This document shows positions 29,624 to 38,800 of a stretch of DNA of 64,000 nt, one piece after another. Each line of letters opens with the position of its first letter. Position 1 is the stretch's first letter. This DNA comes from Sergeia podlipaevii (taxonomy: Eukaryota > Euglenozoa > Kinetoplastea > Trypanosomatida > Trypanosomatidae). The notes beneath the pieces were generated by a model. The model had not been told where the DNA came from, did no database searches, and saw only the letters and a program-made list of their open reading frames with translations. The position numbers and the translations under genes are program-made. The DNA lies in NCBI GenBank assembly GCA_030849805.1, contig JASANZ010002255.1, forward strand, positions 1-64,000, read 5' to 3'.

Positions 29624-31087
29624 CTATAGTTGATCCAGAAACTGCGTGTCACTGAACAACTTGGTGAGCTCAAACAGCTGAGAAAAAATTATTCCATCAA
29701 TGACGGCGATGCTTACATTAGCGGATGCCCCCTTGAAGAAGCCCCGTAACCCTTCCTTCTTCATCAAATCCATCGCGACATACGTGATCCGCTTCGAAGG
29801 CGGCCGCCGTGACCTCAGCCACGCATAACGCTGCTTGCTCCGCTGCTGGTGCGTCGACGACGCAGCGGTGGCGCCGCTCTCTGCAGTGCCAAGCCAGTAC
29901 TCTGGCGATAAAGTTTGCTGCCGGGTTTGAATAACGACTACTGGATTAAACAATAGCGTTGTCGTTACGCTGGCGGCGATTCCTGCCAAGGCATTAAGAA
30001 GTGGATTGTCCGTTGGAGACAATAACCAGTTCATCTTCCAGAGGAGCGGTCGAGACGGCGGTGGCTTCACATCAGAAGAGGAAATAGTGCTAGTACTACT
30101 TGTGTGAGGGGCGGTGTCTCTCTCCTGCGCCAGCCGCTGCAGCCTAGGGGCCGCCACCGTGTACAGAGACTCCTTCGCCTTTGTATAGAGGGCCCACCAG
30201 CACCCACTTGAGGGCAATCGTAGCAGCCCTGAAGTCGTGCCTTGGTAGATACCTCGCATTCCATTCTTCACCCGCTGCAGTTTAGCAAGTGCGATACGTT
30301 TACTACCAGCGCCTTCTTCCATAGCTGCAGCGCCAGTCTTCACCTGGTGCATGTTCCACACTTCACTGAATGTCCTTCGCATCGAGTGGTACTGGTTATC
30401 AGATGTCATGCCATACGCTGCGGTCATCTGCCGGTTTGCCACCACTACGAGGGGAGTGACGAAAAGCAACGCCACAAGATCCCCACACATGGCACCTGCG
30501 GCTGCTGACCAACTATTCGCGCTGAACACGTGCGATGTATCGCCACTGCTACATGTAAGAAATTTATTACTGTTATTATTAAAATCAATGCTTGTGATGC
30601 TGGCACTACTACCATCCATTGGAAACTCACCAAGTCGTTCTTTGATGACCTCCAGAGTAAAGAGATAGCTAATTTCACCAAATATATTCGCCAGTAGAGC
30701 AACCCCTAGTCCTCGATAGCACCCGCGAATACCCAAAGCAACGCTCCCACCACCGCTACTCCAACTGCTATGATACGATTGCTTGATGAGAGCCGTCACG
30801 GTCGGCGGCTTGGCTTCTCGTGTCACGCGCTTGCGAGAGATCGCAACTTGTATAGGATGAAAAATGATTGTACGCGCCGTAATGTTGGCGGATAGGAGCG
30901 CAAGCCACGTCGGCGTGTGCAAGTTAGACAAGTTACGTGACACAGCGTTAGTAGAAAGCGAATCAATAATGCCAGTTGTAGCCTCCTCCGCCGCCGCCGT
31001 CGTTGTCGTTGCGGAGGACAGGGGGGTGATAGAGGTGCTCAGTCCCGCCAAGTTGTGATTACCGTCTTGAGACTCAGTGGTAATCAT
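29624..31087 (-). CDS. Mitochondrial carrier-fold protein with degenerate signature motifs
   Basis: A 487-residue protein with three repeats of the mitochondrial carrier (SLC25) fold. The repeat starts are visible as FHPIQVAISRKR (near residue 77), TPLVVVANRQM (near 215) and NPVVVIQTRQQ (near 384). Each is followed later by a GxxxxYRG/YQG/FKG-type segment: GIRGCYRGLGVALL, GMRGIYQGTTSGLLRLP, GLRGFFKGASANV. All three lack the acidic and basic residues of the canonical PX[DE]XX[KR] motif, while cytosolic-side [E]xx[K] pairs survive in repeats 1 and 3. The chain is longer than the usual 300 or so because of a 60-residue Ser/Thr-rich N-terminus and loops. It may be a divergent transporter, or a non-transporting member such as the Ugo1/SLC25A46/MTCH types. 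Location in a mitochondrial membrane is inferred. Confidence 0.8.
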   Translation of the reverse strand: MITTESQDGNHNLAGLSTSITPLSSATTTTAAAEEATTGIIDSLSTNAVSRNLSNLHTPTWLALLSANITARTIIFHPIQVAISRKRVTREAKPPTVTALIKQSYHSSWSSGGGSVALGIRGCYRGLGVALLANIFGEISYLFTLEVIKERLGEFPMDGSSASITSIDFNNNSNKFLTCSSGDTSHVFSANSWSAAAGAMCGDLVALLFVTPLVVVANRQMTAAYGMTSDNQYHSMRRTFSEVWNMHQVKTGAAAMEEGAGSKRIALAKLQRVKNGMRGIYQGTTSGLLRLPSSGCWWALYTKAKESLYTVAAPRLQRLAQERDTAPHTSSTSTISSSDVKPPPSRPLLWKMNWLLSPTDNPLLNALAGIAASVTTTLLFNPVVVIQTRQQTLSPEYWLGTAESGATAASSTHQQRSKQRYAWLRSRRPPSKRITYVAMDLMKKEGLRGFFKGASANVSIAVIDGIIFSQLFELTKLFSDTQFLDQL

Positions 31088-32239
31088 TTTCCCTCGACAC
31101 TATTGCTGTTATGAAAAAGAGAGAAAAAAAAAAAAGAAAGTCCCACCCTCCCTAGTTGTTCAATCGCTTTCTTCTCCTTTAAAATAAATAAATAAATTAT
31201 TTAAAAATATTATCTAAAAAAAAAGAGGAGAAACAATGCAAAAGCGCCTTCAAGGTTTTTTTTTTCTACGCGCTATCTTCTGTGTACTTATATTTTTATT
31301 AAAAATAAATAAATGAACAACAACAGCTCCTAAAATAAAATAAAAATGTTTAATTATTGCCTGCGTGCTTGCGATCCTCCCAGACGAACCGCAGAAAGTG
31401 TAGTGAGAAAAAAAAAAGAAAGAGAAAAGAAAAGATAAAAAGAAAGGACGTTTTCTTCTTCTCTATCTTCCACTTGCGCAGCCTCTTCTACTTGTCACCA
31501 CACCAAATGTACTTCCCCACCCCCTAGCATTTGAGAAATGTTAAATGTTAACATAACAATAATAATAATAATAATAATAATAGCAATAAAAAGAAACACG
31601 AAAAGGGATAGATAGAAGGAGAGCTTTGAGGTTTGGCATTGGCGAAGGGTAGTATCCCAAGAAAACCATGTAAAATATGAGCAAAGCGTGACACTTGAGC
31701 ATCTACATGCTCACAAGGTGCATTGCATAATAATCTATTGCTTTCTGCTTTTCTTTTTTCCTCACTATCGTTTTTTTTTATTATTTTGAAAGACTGTTTC
31801 TTTTGTTGACCAAAGCCCCAGTTAAGAGGTAACCGTTCGTATCTATTCCTGAAGAAAAGTATTTTGATACGAGCAAAGGAGAGAGGGAGAAAAAAAAAAA
31901 AGAGAGCATTTATCGCCAGTACAACATGAATAAATTTATTTTGCGTAGCTATACGATCGATGGACTGCTCACCAAGAAACATTCCTCTCCTCCTTCCCCT
32001 TCCCTATCTAGACCTTCCGCAATGTACAAGCACATGCTGTGGCACGGCACTTGAGGGAGCTATCAACGCCGCCTCTTCAGCAAAACACACACGCAATAAA
32101 TAAATAAAAAAATATATAAATATATATACATTAAAATAGTGCGAGTGTAACTTAAATGAGAGATGAAATAGAAATCGAAGAGAGTTACGGACAAAAGAAA
32201 CAGAAACATACGAGAGATCATCTTCTGCTCCTTTCACTA
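31088..32239. other. Intergenic spacer
   Basis: AT-rich spacer of 1.15 kb with an AAT repeat at about 31558-31582 and TAAA-type repeats near 32096-32120. A 144-codon minus-strand frame at 31548-31982 ends in a leucine run encoded by the AAT repeat and has no motif. I see no gene. Confidence 0.6.
31558..31582. repeat. (AAT)n microsatellite
   Basis: Eight tandem trinucleotide units in non-coding sequence. Confidence 0.85.
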
Positions 32240-33688
32240 TCAGGGCTTTGACACGGTAGTGTCCACCAGCGCCTTGTCATCCTCAATGATGAGAGCCTCT
32301 TCAGTCTTGTTTACAATGGACACATCACCCTTGAGCACCACATTGTGCCCAAACGTCACGGGGCCCTTCACGGTCAGGCGCTTGCAAGCCACCATGGACG
32401 GTACTCCCTTCGCTACCAGTGTATTGAAACCCGTCACCATCTTGTAGAGCTTGCTGTCGAGGTCCACCACAGGAGGCTTCCCGCCGCATGAACTGTCAAG
32501 CTCCATGCGGTAGTCCTCAGTCACCTCGTACGCATCAGAGCGCAGTGAGAGCAAGTCAGCGCACGTCTTTACAGGTGCAAAGCGGCTGCGAGGCACCACA
32601 ACAGCAGTCGATCTGGCAAACTCGCTGATGGCGGCGCCCATGGCCGTCTCCAGCTGGTATACCTTTGGGGAGCTGCTGTCGGTGGGGTTCACTGTCTTGG
32701 AATTGCGAATAACGGGCAGTGACAGCACACCACCCTTCTTCTCCATTGTGGCGGCAAGCGCGGGGAGGTTAATCCACAAATTGTTAGTGTTGAAGAAACT
32801 GTACTTGTTGATATTCTGGAAGTTCGCCTCATCCTCCGCGGGACACTGCGCAGACTCACGCAGCAGCAGCACCAATGAGCCATCCTGCGCCTTCTTGGAA
32901 GCCAAATGGCCCCCCTTCTTGTCGCTTTCGGTGCGTCGACACACCTCCATGAGAAACTCAATCTCGTTCTTCTCCATGTAGGCGAGAAAGCGGGCATCGA
33001 GAGTGGCGCCGAGGTTGTCGCTGTTGCTGACGAACATGTACTTGTACCCCTTCTCAAGCAGGTCCTTCAGCTTACCACTACCGTAGAGGGCGGTGTAGAG
33101 ATCGCCGTGGCCGGGTGGGGCCCACTCACAAGTGGGATCGGCTGGCCACGTTGCAGGCTCCAAGGTGGATTCAAGGATTTTGGGCACCTGATTCTGGAGA
33201 AGCTGTACATCGGAGTCAAATGCGTTGTACAGCCCGGGGTACTTCTTGAGAAACTCGCGGGTGCTGCTCTCAGTGCTGAAGGAATTCATAAGCATAAAGC
33301 GGAGGTGCTCGCTCTTGTGCTTGCGCATGTACTCCACTTGAAGCGCAATAAAGTCAAGAAACGTTTTTCCATCCTTGACCTCAAGAAGACTCTTGGCGTC
33401 GTGCAGGCCCATGCCAGTACCAAGGCCACCGTTAAGCTTGAGCATAACCGTCTTGCTCAAGAGGTGCGCGGTCAAGCCACCCGCATCAGGGAGGCCCTCG
33501 AGTGCGTTCAGGTTGTCGACAGGGCTGATCTCTGAGTCAGGGATGTTACCAGTGCTACCGCTCTTGATGATCTCATACTGATCTAAGAAAGTACGGATGC
33601 ACGCCTCGTTCACCTTGGCTGCCTGCATCTTCTCAACGCATGCTTTCGCGCCAGCGCTAAGCTTGCTGATGTCCATTGCAAAAGGCAT
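32240..33688 (-). CDS. UGP: UTP-glucose-1-phosphate uridylyltransferase (UDP-glucose pyrophosphorylase)
   Basis: A 482-residue enzyme that makes UDP-glucose from UTP and glucose-1-phosphate, feeding glycoconjugate synthesis and UDP-galactose production. The nucleotide-binding loop LNGGLGTGMG is at residues 85-94, followed by DAKSLLEVKDGKTFLDF. Other family blocks are WAPPGHGDLYTALYGSGKL, FVSNSDNLGATLD, MEVCRRTESDKKGGHLA, NTNNLWINLP, VYQLETAMGAAI and VVPRSRFAPVKTCADLLSLR, then a C-terminal beta-helix. Length and motifs match the Leishmania enzyme as I remember it. The first true ATG is at 33688 (the codon at 33706 is GTG); a second ATG at 33676 would also fit. The C-terminus is -SKP, close to but not a canonical peroxisomal PTS1, so cytosolic location is more likely than glycosomal. 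Confidence 0.96.
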   Translation of the reverse strand: MPFAMDISKLSAGAKACVEKMQAAKVNEACIRTFLDQYEIIKSGSTGNIPDSEISPVDNLNALEGLPDAGGLTAHLLSKTVMLKLNGGLGTGMGLHDAKSLLEVKDGKTFLDFIALQVEYMRKHKSEHLRFMLMNSFSTESSTREFLKKYPGLYNAFDSDVQLLQNQVPKILESTLEPATWPADPTCEWAPPGHGDLYTALYGSGKLKDLLEKGYKYMFVSNSDNLGATLDARFLAYMEKNEIEFLMEVCRRTESDKKGGHLASKKAQDGSLVLLLRESAQCPAEDEANFQNINKYSFFNTNNLWINLPALAATMEKKGGVLSLPVIRNSKTVNPTDSSSPKVYQLETAMGAAISEFARSTAVVVPRSRFAPVKTCADLLSLRSDAYEVTEDYRMELDSSCGGKPPVVDLDSKLYKMVTGFNTLVAKGVPSMVACKRLTVKGPVTFGHNVVLKGDVSIVNKTEEALIIEDDKALVDTTVSKP

Positions 33689-34385
33689 AGTTATTCCTCC
33701 CTTCACTCTCTTTTGAGGGATTCTCTGTTTCGTTACAGTGAAAGGAAATTATGAATGAGACGGTACCCGTTATATATATGCGTGTGTGTGTGTAAAATAG
33801 AAAGAGAATAGAGATTGAATACTAAAAACAAATACAGAAAGGGATAATTGTCAATCTCGTTTTCCCTCGTTTTTTCCCCTTTTTGAAATACTGTGTTGTG
33901 GGTAGTAGCTTGAGAAGTAGTCAAAGGGCGTGGGCAATCACATACGCACATACACACATATACAGGTGCACAATGTATGTAAAAGGAAAAAAAAAGAAAA
34001 GGAAAGAAGAGAGAGAAAGAAATATACATATGTATCTCGTCAGTGCACCAGGAAACGCATTCAACACCTAACTTGCATTTTTACTACTACTGAAAATGTT
34101 TAGTGCTGAAGGATATGAAAAATAAGGTCAAAAAGCGCATGTTGCCCATTCACACACGACTGCTCGCGGAAGCAGAAGGAACGTAAAGGAGATAAGCATT
34201 TTTTTTTTCTTTAAATGAAAGTAATTTTATTCGTAATATTAACCGCGGCATCAAAGCACGCTTAAAGAAGCATCACAAAAACAACATTATACTTCTGTTC
34301 CTTTCCCTTCCGCCTCCAAAATTAACTTCAAGCCACCCTTGTGAAGAGAGACAGAAAGAAAAAAGAGAAGAAAAGTAGACCCGTC
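33689..34385. other. Intergenic spacer
   Basis: Contains the predicted UGP acceptor, a TG repeat near 33781-33793 and a T run near 34200-34209. I see no gene. Confidence 0.6.
33909..34021 (-). promoter_or_regulatory. Predicted trans-splice acceptor for UGP
   Basis: On the minus strand a 41-base pyrimidine tract (34021-33981) is followed by 70 bases without AG until AG at 33910-33909. This predicts a 5' UTR of about 220 bases before the ATG at 33688. Confidence 0.5.
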
Positions 34386-34970
34386 TTAGGCCAGCAGATG
34401 AGCAAACATGTTCTGAAGCTCGTCTTCGTCGATGTGCTCCAGCTGCCCATCACCTGCAATCTCGCCCTCAACCTCTTCCCACTCCGCTTCATCCGTCGCT
34501 CCGGTCGCTAACAGGGCATCGCGTGCAGCCGTCACACGCATCAGCTCCTCTTCTAGGCTTTTCAAATCGGTTGTGTGCTTCTTCTGCTGCTCCTCCTTGA
34601 GCTGCCTAATATACTTACCCAACTCTCGCCTCTCTACCTTGGCGTTCTCGCCCTTGCGGATACGCTGTCGACGCTGTTCCAGGTCTCTGAGGTGCTCCTT
34701 CAGCACCATGCGCTCTGCCGCCTGCTGCTTGCGCAGAATGCTGCGCTGACGATTCATATTTTCTATCTTTGACGCGCGACTCACAAACTTTTTCTTCGTT
34801 CCTTTGACTGTCTTAAAGCGCAACTTGACTGCTTTTTTAATGCCGCCGGCATTGCCATCGCTGCTGCTACTCCCGCCTGCCCCGCCGTGCGAGCTGGACT
34901 TCTTGGAGAGCTTGGTTTTTTTCTTCTTGAGTCGGCTGTTGCTACTCAGCACTCGCCTGTTCTTAGCCAT
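34386..34970 (-). CDS. Small basic coiled-coil protein, possible nucleolar factor
   Basis: A 194-residue protein. Residues 1-70 are strongly basic, with clusters RLKKKKTKLSKKSS and KTVKGTKKKF interrupted by a Gly/Ser linker, which look like nuclear or nucleolar targeting. Residues 75-150 form one long charged helix (RQRSILRKQQAAERMVLKEH onward). The end is acidic (EEVEGEIAGDGQLEHIDEDE). The arrangement of basic head, helix and acidic tail is typical of small ribosome-biogenesis factors, but I recognise no named family. The ATG at 34970 is the first after a well-placed splice acceptor. Confidence 0.75.
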   Translation of the reverse strand: MAKNRRVLSSNSRLKKKKTKLSKKSSSHGGAGGSSSSDGNAGGIKKAVKLRFKTVKGTKKKFVSRASKIENMNRQRSILRKQQAAERMVLKEHLRDLEQRRQRIRKGENAKVERRELGKYIRQLKEEQQKKHTTDLKSLEEELMRVTAARDALLATGATDEAEWEEVEGEIAGDGQLEHIDEDELQNMFAHLLA

Positions 34971-35103
34971 TGGTTAGTCCTCCCTTTTTTTCTTTTGTTT
35001 TGTTTTTGAATATATATATATATAATAATAATATGTATAGGATGAATGTGTTTGTCAACCTTTTGTATTAGCAGGGGCCTCTCCAGCCTGTTGTTTCCAG
35101 CCA

Positions 35104-35174
35104 CTTTGGAAGACAATATCAATAGAAAAAAAAGAAGTAATAGAGAGAGAGAGAGAGAGAGAAGAAAGAAAAGC
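35104..35174 (-). promoter_or_regulatory. Predicted trans-splice acceptor for the small basic protein
   Basis: On the minus strand a CT tract (35174-35140, including a CT repeat) is followed by AG-free sequence up to AG at 35105-35104. The predicted 5' UTR is about 133 bases. Confidence 0.5.
35142..35162. repeat. (AG)n microsatellite
   Basis: An uninterrupted AG repeat that forms the core of the splice-acceptor pyrimidine tract on the opposite strand. Confidence 0.9.
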
Positions 35175-35732
35175 AGGTGCGATATATGATGTATCTGTGC
35201 CTCGATGCCCAAAGTGTATCCCGAACTAAACAAATTCCGTTTTGAAAAAATAATAATAATAAAGGAGTGTGCAAGAATTTATTATCACTATTATTATTGA
35301 AGTCAATTTTTTTTTTTTTTGAGGAGGGGGGGGGGCGGGCAACCAATACATGTAAATGCGCACACAAAAAGAAAAAAAAAACAGCAACATATATTTTCTA
35401 AAATACAAACAAACATAAAACAATAATAATGATAATAATAAAGAGGAACAATGCGGTTCTGAGTTCCACGCTACTCCACACAGTAGTGTGTGTGTGTGTG
35501 TGCGTCCGCTTCTATAATTTACATATCATATCACTTGAAAGGTCCACGTGCACCGCACAAAGGGAGAGGGAAAGGGAAAGAGAGAGGGACTACGCAAACA
35601 ACCCAATCTTTTTTTTTTTAAAGATCCACTTGAAAAAGAATACTGCCGTGATTGCGCTCGCACGTTTGCTCTCTCACAGAGCCACTTTCCATCGAAATTA
35701 CAAGAGAGAGGAGAGCCAGAGGGTATAATAGT

Positions 35733-35754
35733 ACATACATACATACATACATAC
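35733..35754. repeat. (ACAT)n microsatellite
   Basis: A tandem tetranucleotide repeat in the 3' flank of the IQ-motif gene. Confidence 0.85.
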
Positions 35755-35832
35755 AAAGATTCGAAGCTCCGTACAAAAAAAGAAACTGTCCCTGATTAAC
35801 AAACTTCCTTATATATATATATGCGTGTGTCC

Positions 35833-38800
35833 TCAAATGGTTTTGGAGAGTACAGTTCTGCCAGATCTGCTGCAAGTACTTCCGCCATAGACACCAGACA
35901 GGAAGGCCATGGCCGTTGTGGCAGACAACTCGGGCAGCTTCACACTGTCCCAGCCGCTGTCCTGCTGTGCTGTTCCACTACAGTGCTGCTTGAGATTTGC
36001 CGTCTCTTCTTTCTGGTGACACTGCCGCGGCGGCACTGGCGGTGGCGGCGCTGCAGCAGAAGCCTTGAGTTCTGGCAGAAAGGATTCTGCCATATGTTCC
36101 CCTCGCGCGATGCCGCCGCCTCTACTGTTGAAATACAAGGGCTTCCTACCAGCGCCTTCCAAGCTGGTTCCCTGCCACAGAAAGTCGCTGTGAATACTTG
36201 AAGAGGACGAAGAAGGAAAGGAAGAGGAGAGGTGTGAGTACGCCTCATCAGGGTCTCCCTCTTGCTCGACTTCTGGCATGTCTGCGATTCGTTGAAAGGC
36301 TGTTGAGGACGCAGAGATATCATCCAATGCACCCACAGGGCGTTGTGTAGAACGGCGTCTACCCGCGGCATGGATAGCGCCGACGCGGCTGTGAGGCCTT
36401 GCAGAAGTCAGTCGCACATCCGCTGCCGAATTCACTGACTCCGTGCGCATTTCCTCTTCGTCCTCCTCGCTATTCGTGTGAGAGGCACGCGCGCAATTGT
36501 ACTTCTCACCGCCGTGAAAATGTTTTGTGAAGGCACTGCGCGGACACCCGCCACCACCGACGTCTCCTCCTCTTGCAGCATTTTCACTCCACGAAACGCT
36601 TTCTTCTCTCTCTTCGTTTTCCCTGCTGGTGCTGAAACTGCTGCCGTTGCTTCTGTTCTTCTTCTCATTGAGGAAAGGTGGCGCCACTGACTCGCAGACA
36701 TAACTCGGCAGCTCAGAGGCCCATGTCTTCCTATTGCCCGGACGAGCCTCTACCCCTCTACCCCAAGACGGCCCAGCGGTGGTTACGCGTCCACCTACAG
36801 CGGCGGCAGGAGGCGAAGGAACGTGCGGCTTTGCTAGTGGTTGCAGCTCATGAGCGGGCCTCATGTAGTCCATCCCGCTGCTGGCGGTGTGAAGGGGCTC
36901 AGTGGGGAGGCGAGGCACTGGCGCCGCCGGGGGTGAGGCAGCCGTGGTGGTGCCTGTGACGTAACGCTTTGATCGTCCAGTAGTGAGCCGTGGGTCTGGC
37001 ACGACCCGGAGAAGGGGGATGGGTGGTCCTGCGACGGTCTCTTGAATAGCCGCAGCGAGCGCTGCTTCCGCCGCTATAAGTGCGCTGACGGAATTCTTGT
37101 CGCCACCACCGCTACTCCCCATTCCCAAGGCAAGTAGAGGGAACACATGGGCTGCATCGCTGCTGGTTCCATCCAGTCGAAGTGCCGCTAGAGAGGTGCC
37201 TGCGGAGGATGTAGCGAGAACTTGAGTGGCTTGCGTAAAGGCAGTACCGCTGTTGACGCCGTCCTCGCTTGATAGGTTTCCACAATGCGGCTCGTTGGCT
37301 TTGCCGGAGACCATCTTGGGTTGCAAGGTCACTTTAAACCGACGCTGAGCAGGTCGCTTGCGATCTGTAGGCATTTGGATTTCCGTAAGAATGGGGGAGG
37401 CCACTGCGCTGTACGCGCTGCCCACGGTGGCAATACTTCCCGTAGGACTGGCGTCACCCATGCTAGCTACCATCACCCCTGACGGTGCATTACCCAAAGT
37501 CGTTGTAATGGTGATGCTCGTGCTAGCTCTACCTCCTTCATCCTTGTTGTGAGTATGAGACGGTTGAGAGTCTGACTGCGGAGGATTTTCTTCACTTTGT
37601 CCCACTCGTGGCAATTGCTGACGTGTGCCATTGCTGACCTCAAGTTGCGCTTTTACAGCATCCAGAAAGGGATCAGGCAGCCCCCGCGCCACCCGCAGCA
37701 GCCGCCGTCGTCTTGTCTCAGCAGTCCCATTTAGCAAAGGCCGATTCAGCGAGCTGAGAGGGACGGCGTCGTACGCGGCCATGATCTTGAACCTCTTGCG
37801 CTGCTCTTCCTGAAAAAGCGCAACCGCCTGCCGCAGCAACGTGCTGTTTCGCAGAGGAAGCAGCAACGGGGCGAATAGCGGCGGCACCACGTGACTAAAG
37901 CTGAGCATTTGACTAAAGACACTAACAGGCCCCAGGAAGGCGGCGTGATCCTTCAGGAGCTGCTGCTCCAGCACCTTACGCTCAATGGACTCCGTGCGAG
38001 CGAGAAGCGCAAGGTATGCAGCTAACACTTCATCCATCTGAAGCTCGTTCCGCTCTGCCTCCTTAGTCTCTTCTCCCTCCGCTACTGATGCTGCCGCTGC
38101 GGCCGCTTCTGGTAGTGGCGCAGAGGGAAAGAAAGAACCCGGTGTCCCCACAGCTGTGGGGACGGAGGGATGAAGAGGAATATTGGAGGAGGCATCGGAT
38201 GTCCCTGATGGATTGTGCGACGTTACCGCCAAGTGCTGTGAGCTTGGCGAGGGCATCATGAGTAGGTCCGTCATCATGAGGGCGGAGCTGGTGCTGGTTG
38301 TGAAGGAGACGGAGATATCCACCATTGAGGACTTTAGCAGCAGCATCGCACCAGGGGAGGACCCTGAGAGCATGGAGATCGTTCCCGGGGACCGATTGTT
38401 TGCGTTGAGGTCGAGCTGCGAACCTTCTTCGTCGCCGTCTTGCGGCTGCGGCTGCAACACTTGTTGCGCTTCCTTCGCTTTCCTCCTCTCCTCTGCTTGC
38501 TGCAGGAGCGCCTCGCGCTTTTCTGGAGGCGCGAAGTGTGGGAACAACTCATCCAAGTAGCTGCAGGACTCATTGATAAAGAGTTCCAAGATAAACTGAG
38601 TGCTCTCCGTCTCGTGAGCTACGCGCGAAGACGACGTCATCACTGCGGTAGAGATGACCTTCCTTGCAGCCTGTGCGTCGCAAGGACCAATCCCACCCCC
38701 ATCAGACACCGCTGCCTCTGTCAGCTGCAGCGGCAAGACGTTAGGGCACGTCCCTGTATGCAGTTCCACCAGTGCCGCCCACTCCGCATGTGTGACGCTC

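Larger units (their letters stand above)
34971..35832. other. Intergenic spacer with simple repeats
   Basis: Besides the acceptor and AG repeat, it has a T run near 35309-35321 followed by a G-rich run to about 35339, a GT repeat near 35486-35501, a CATA tetranucleotide repeat at 35733-35754 and a TA repeat near 35811-35822. I see no gene. Confidence 0.6.

Noticed and set aside
31548..31982. 144-codon minus-strand frame ending in a leucine run
   Set aside because: The leucine run comes from the AAT repeat, and the rest has no motif or sensible start context.
32906..33535. 209-codon plus-strand frame
   Set aside because: It is antisense to conserved UGP blocks; openness follows from UGP codon choice.
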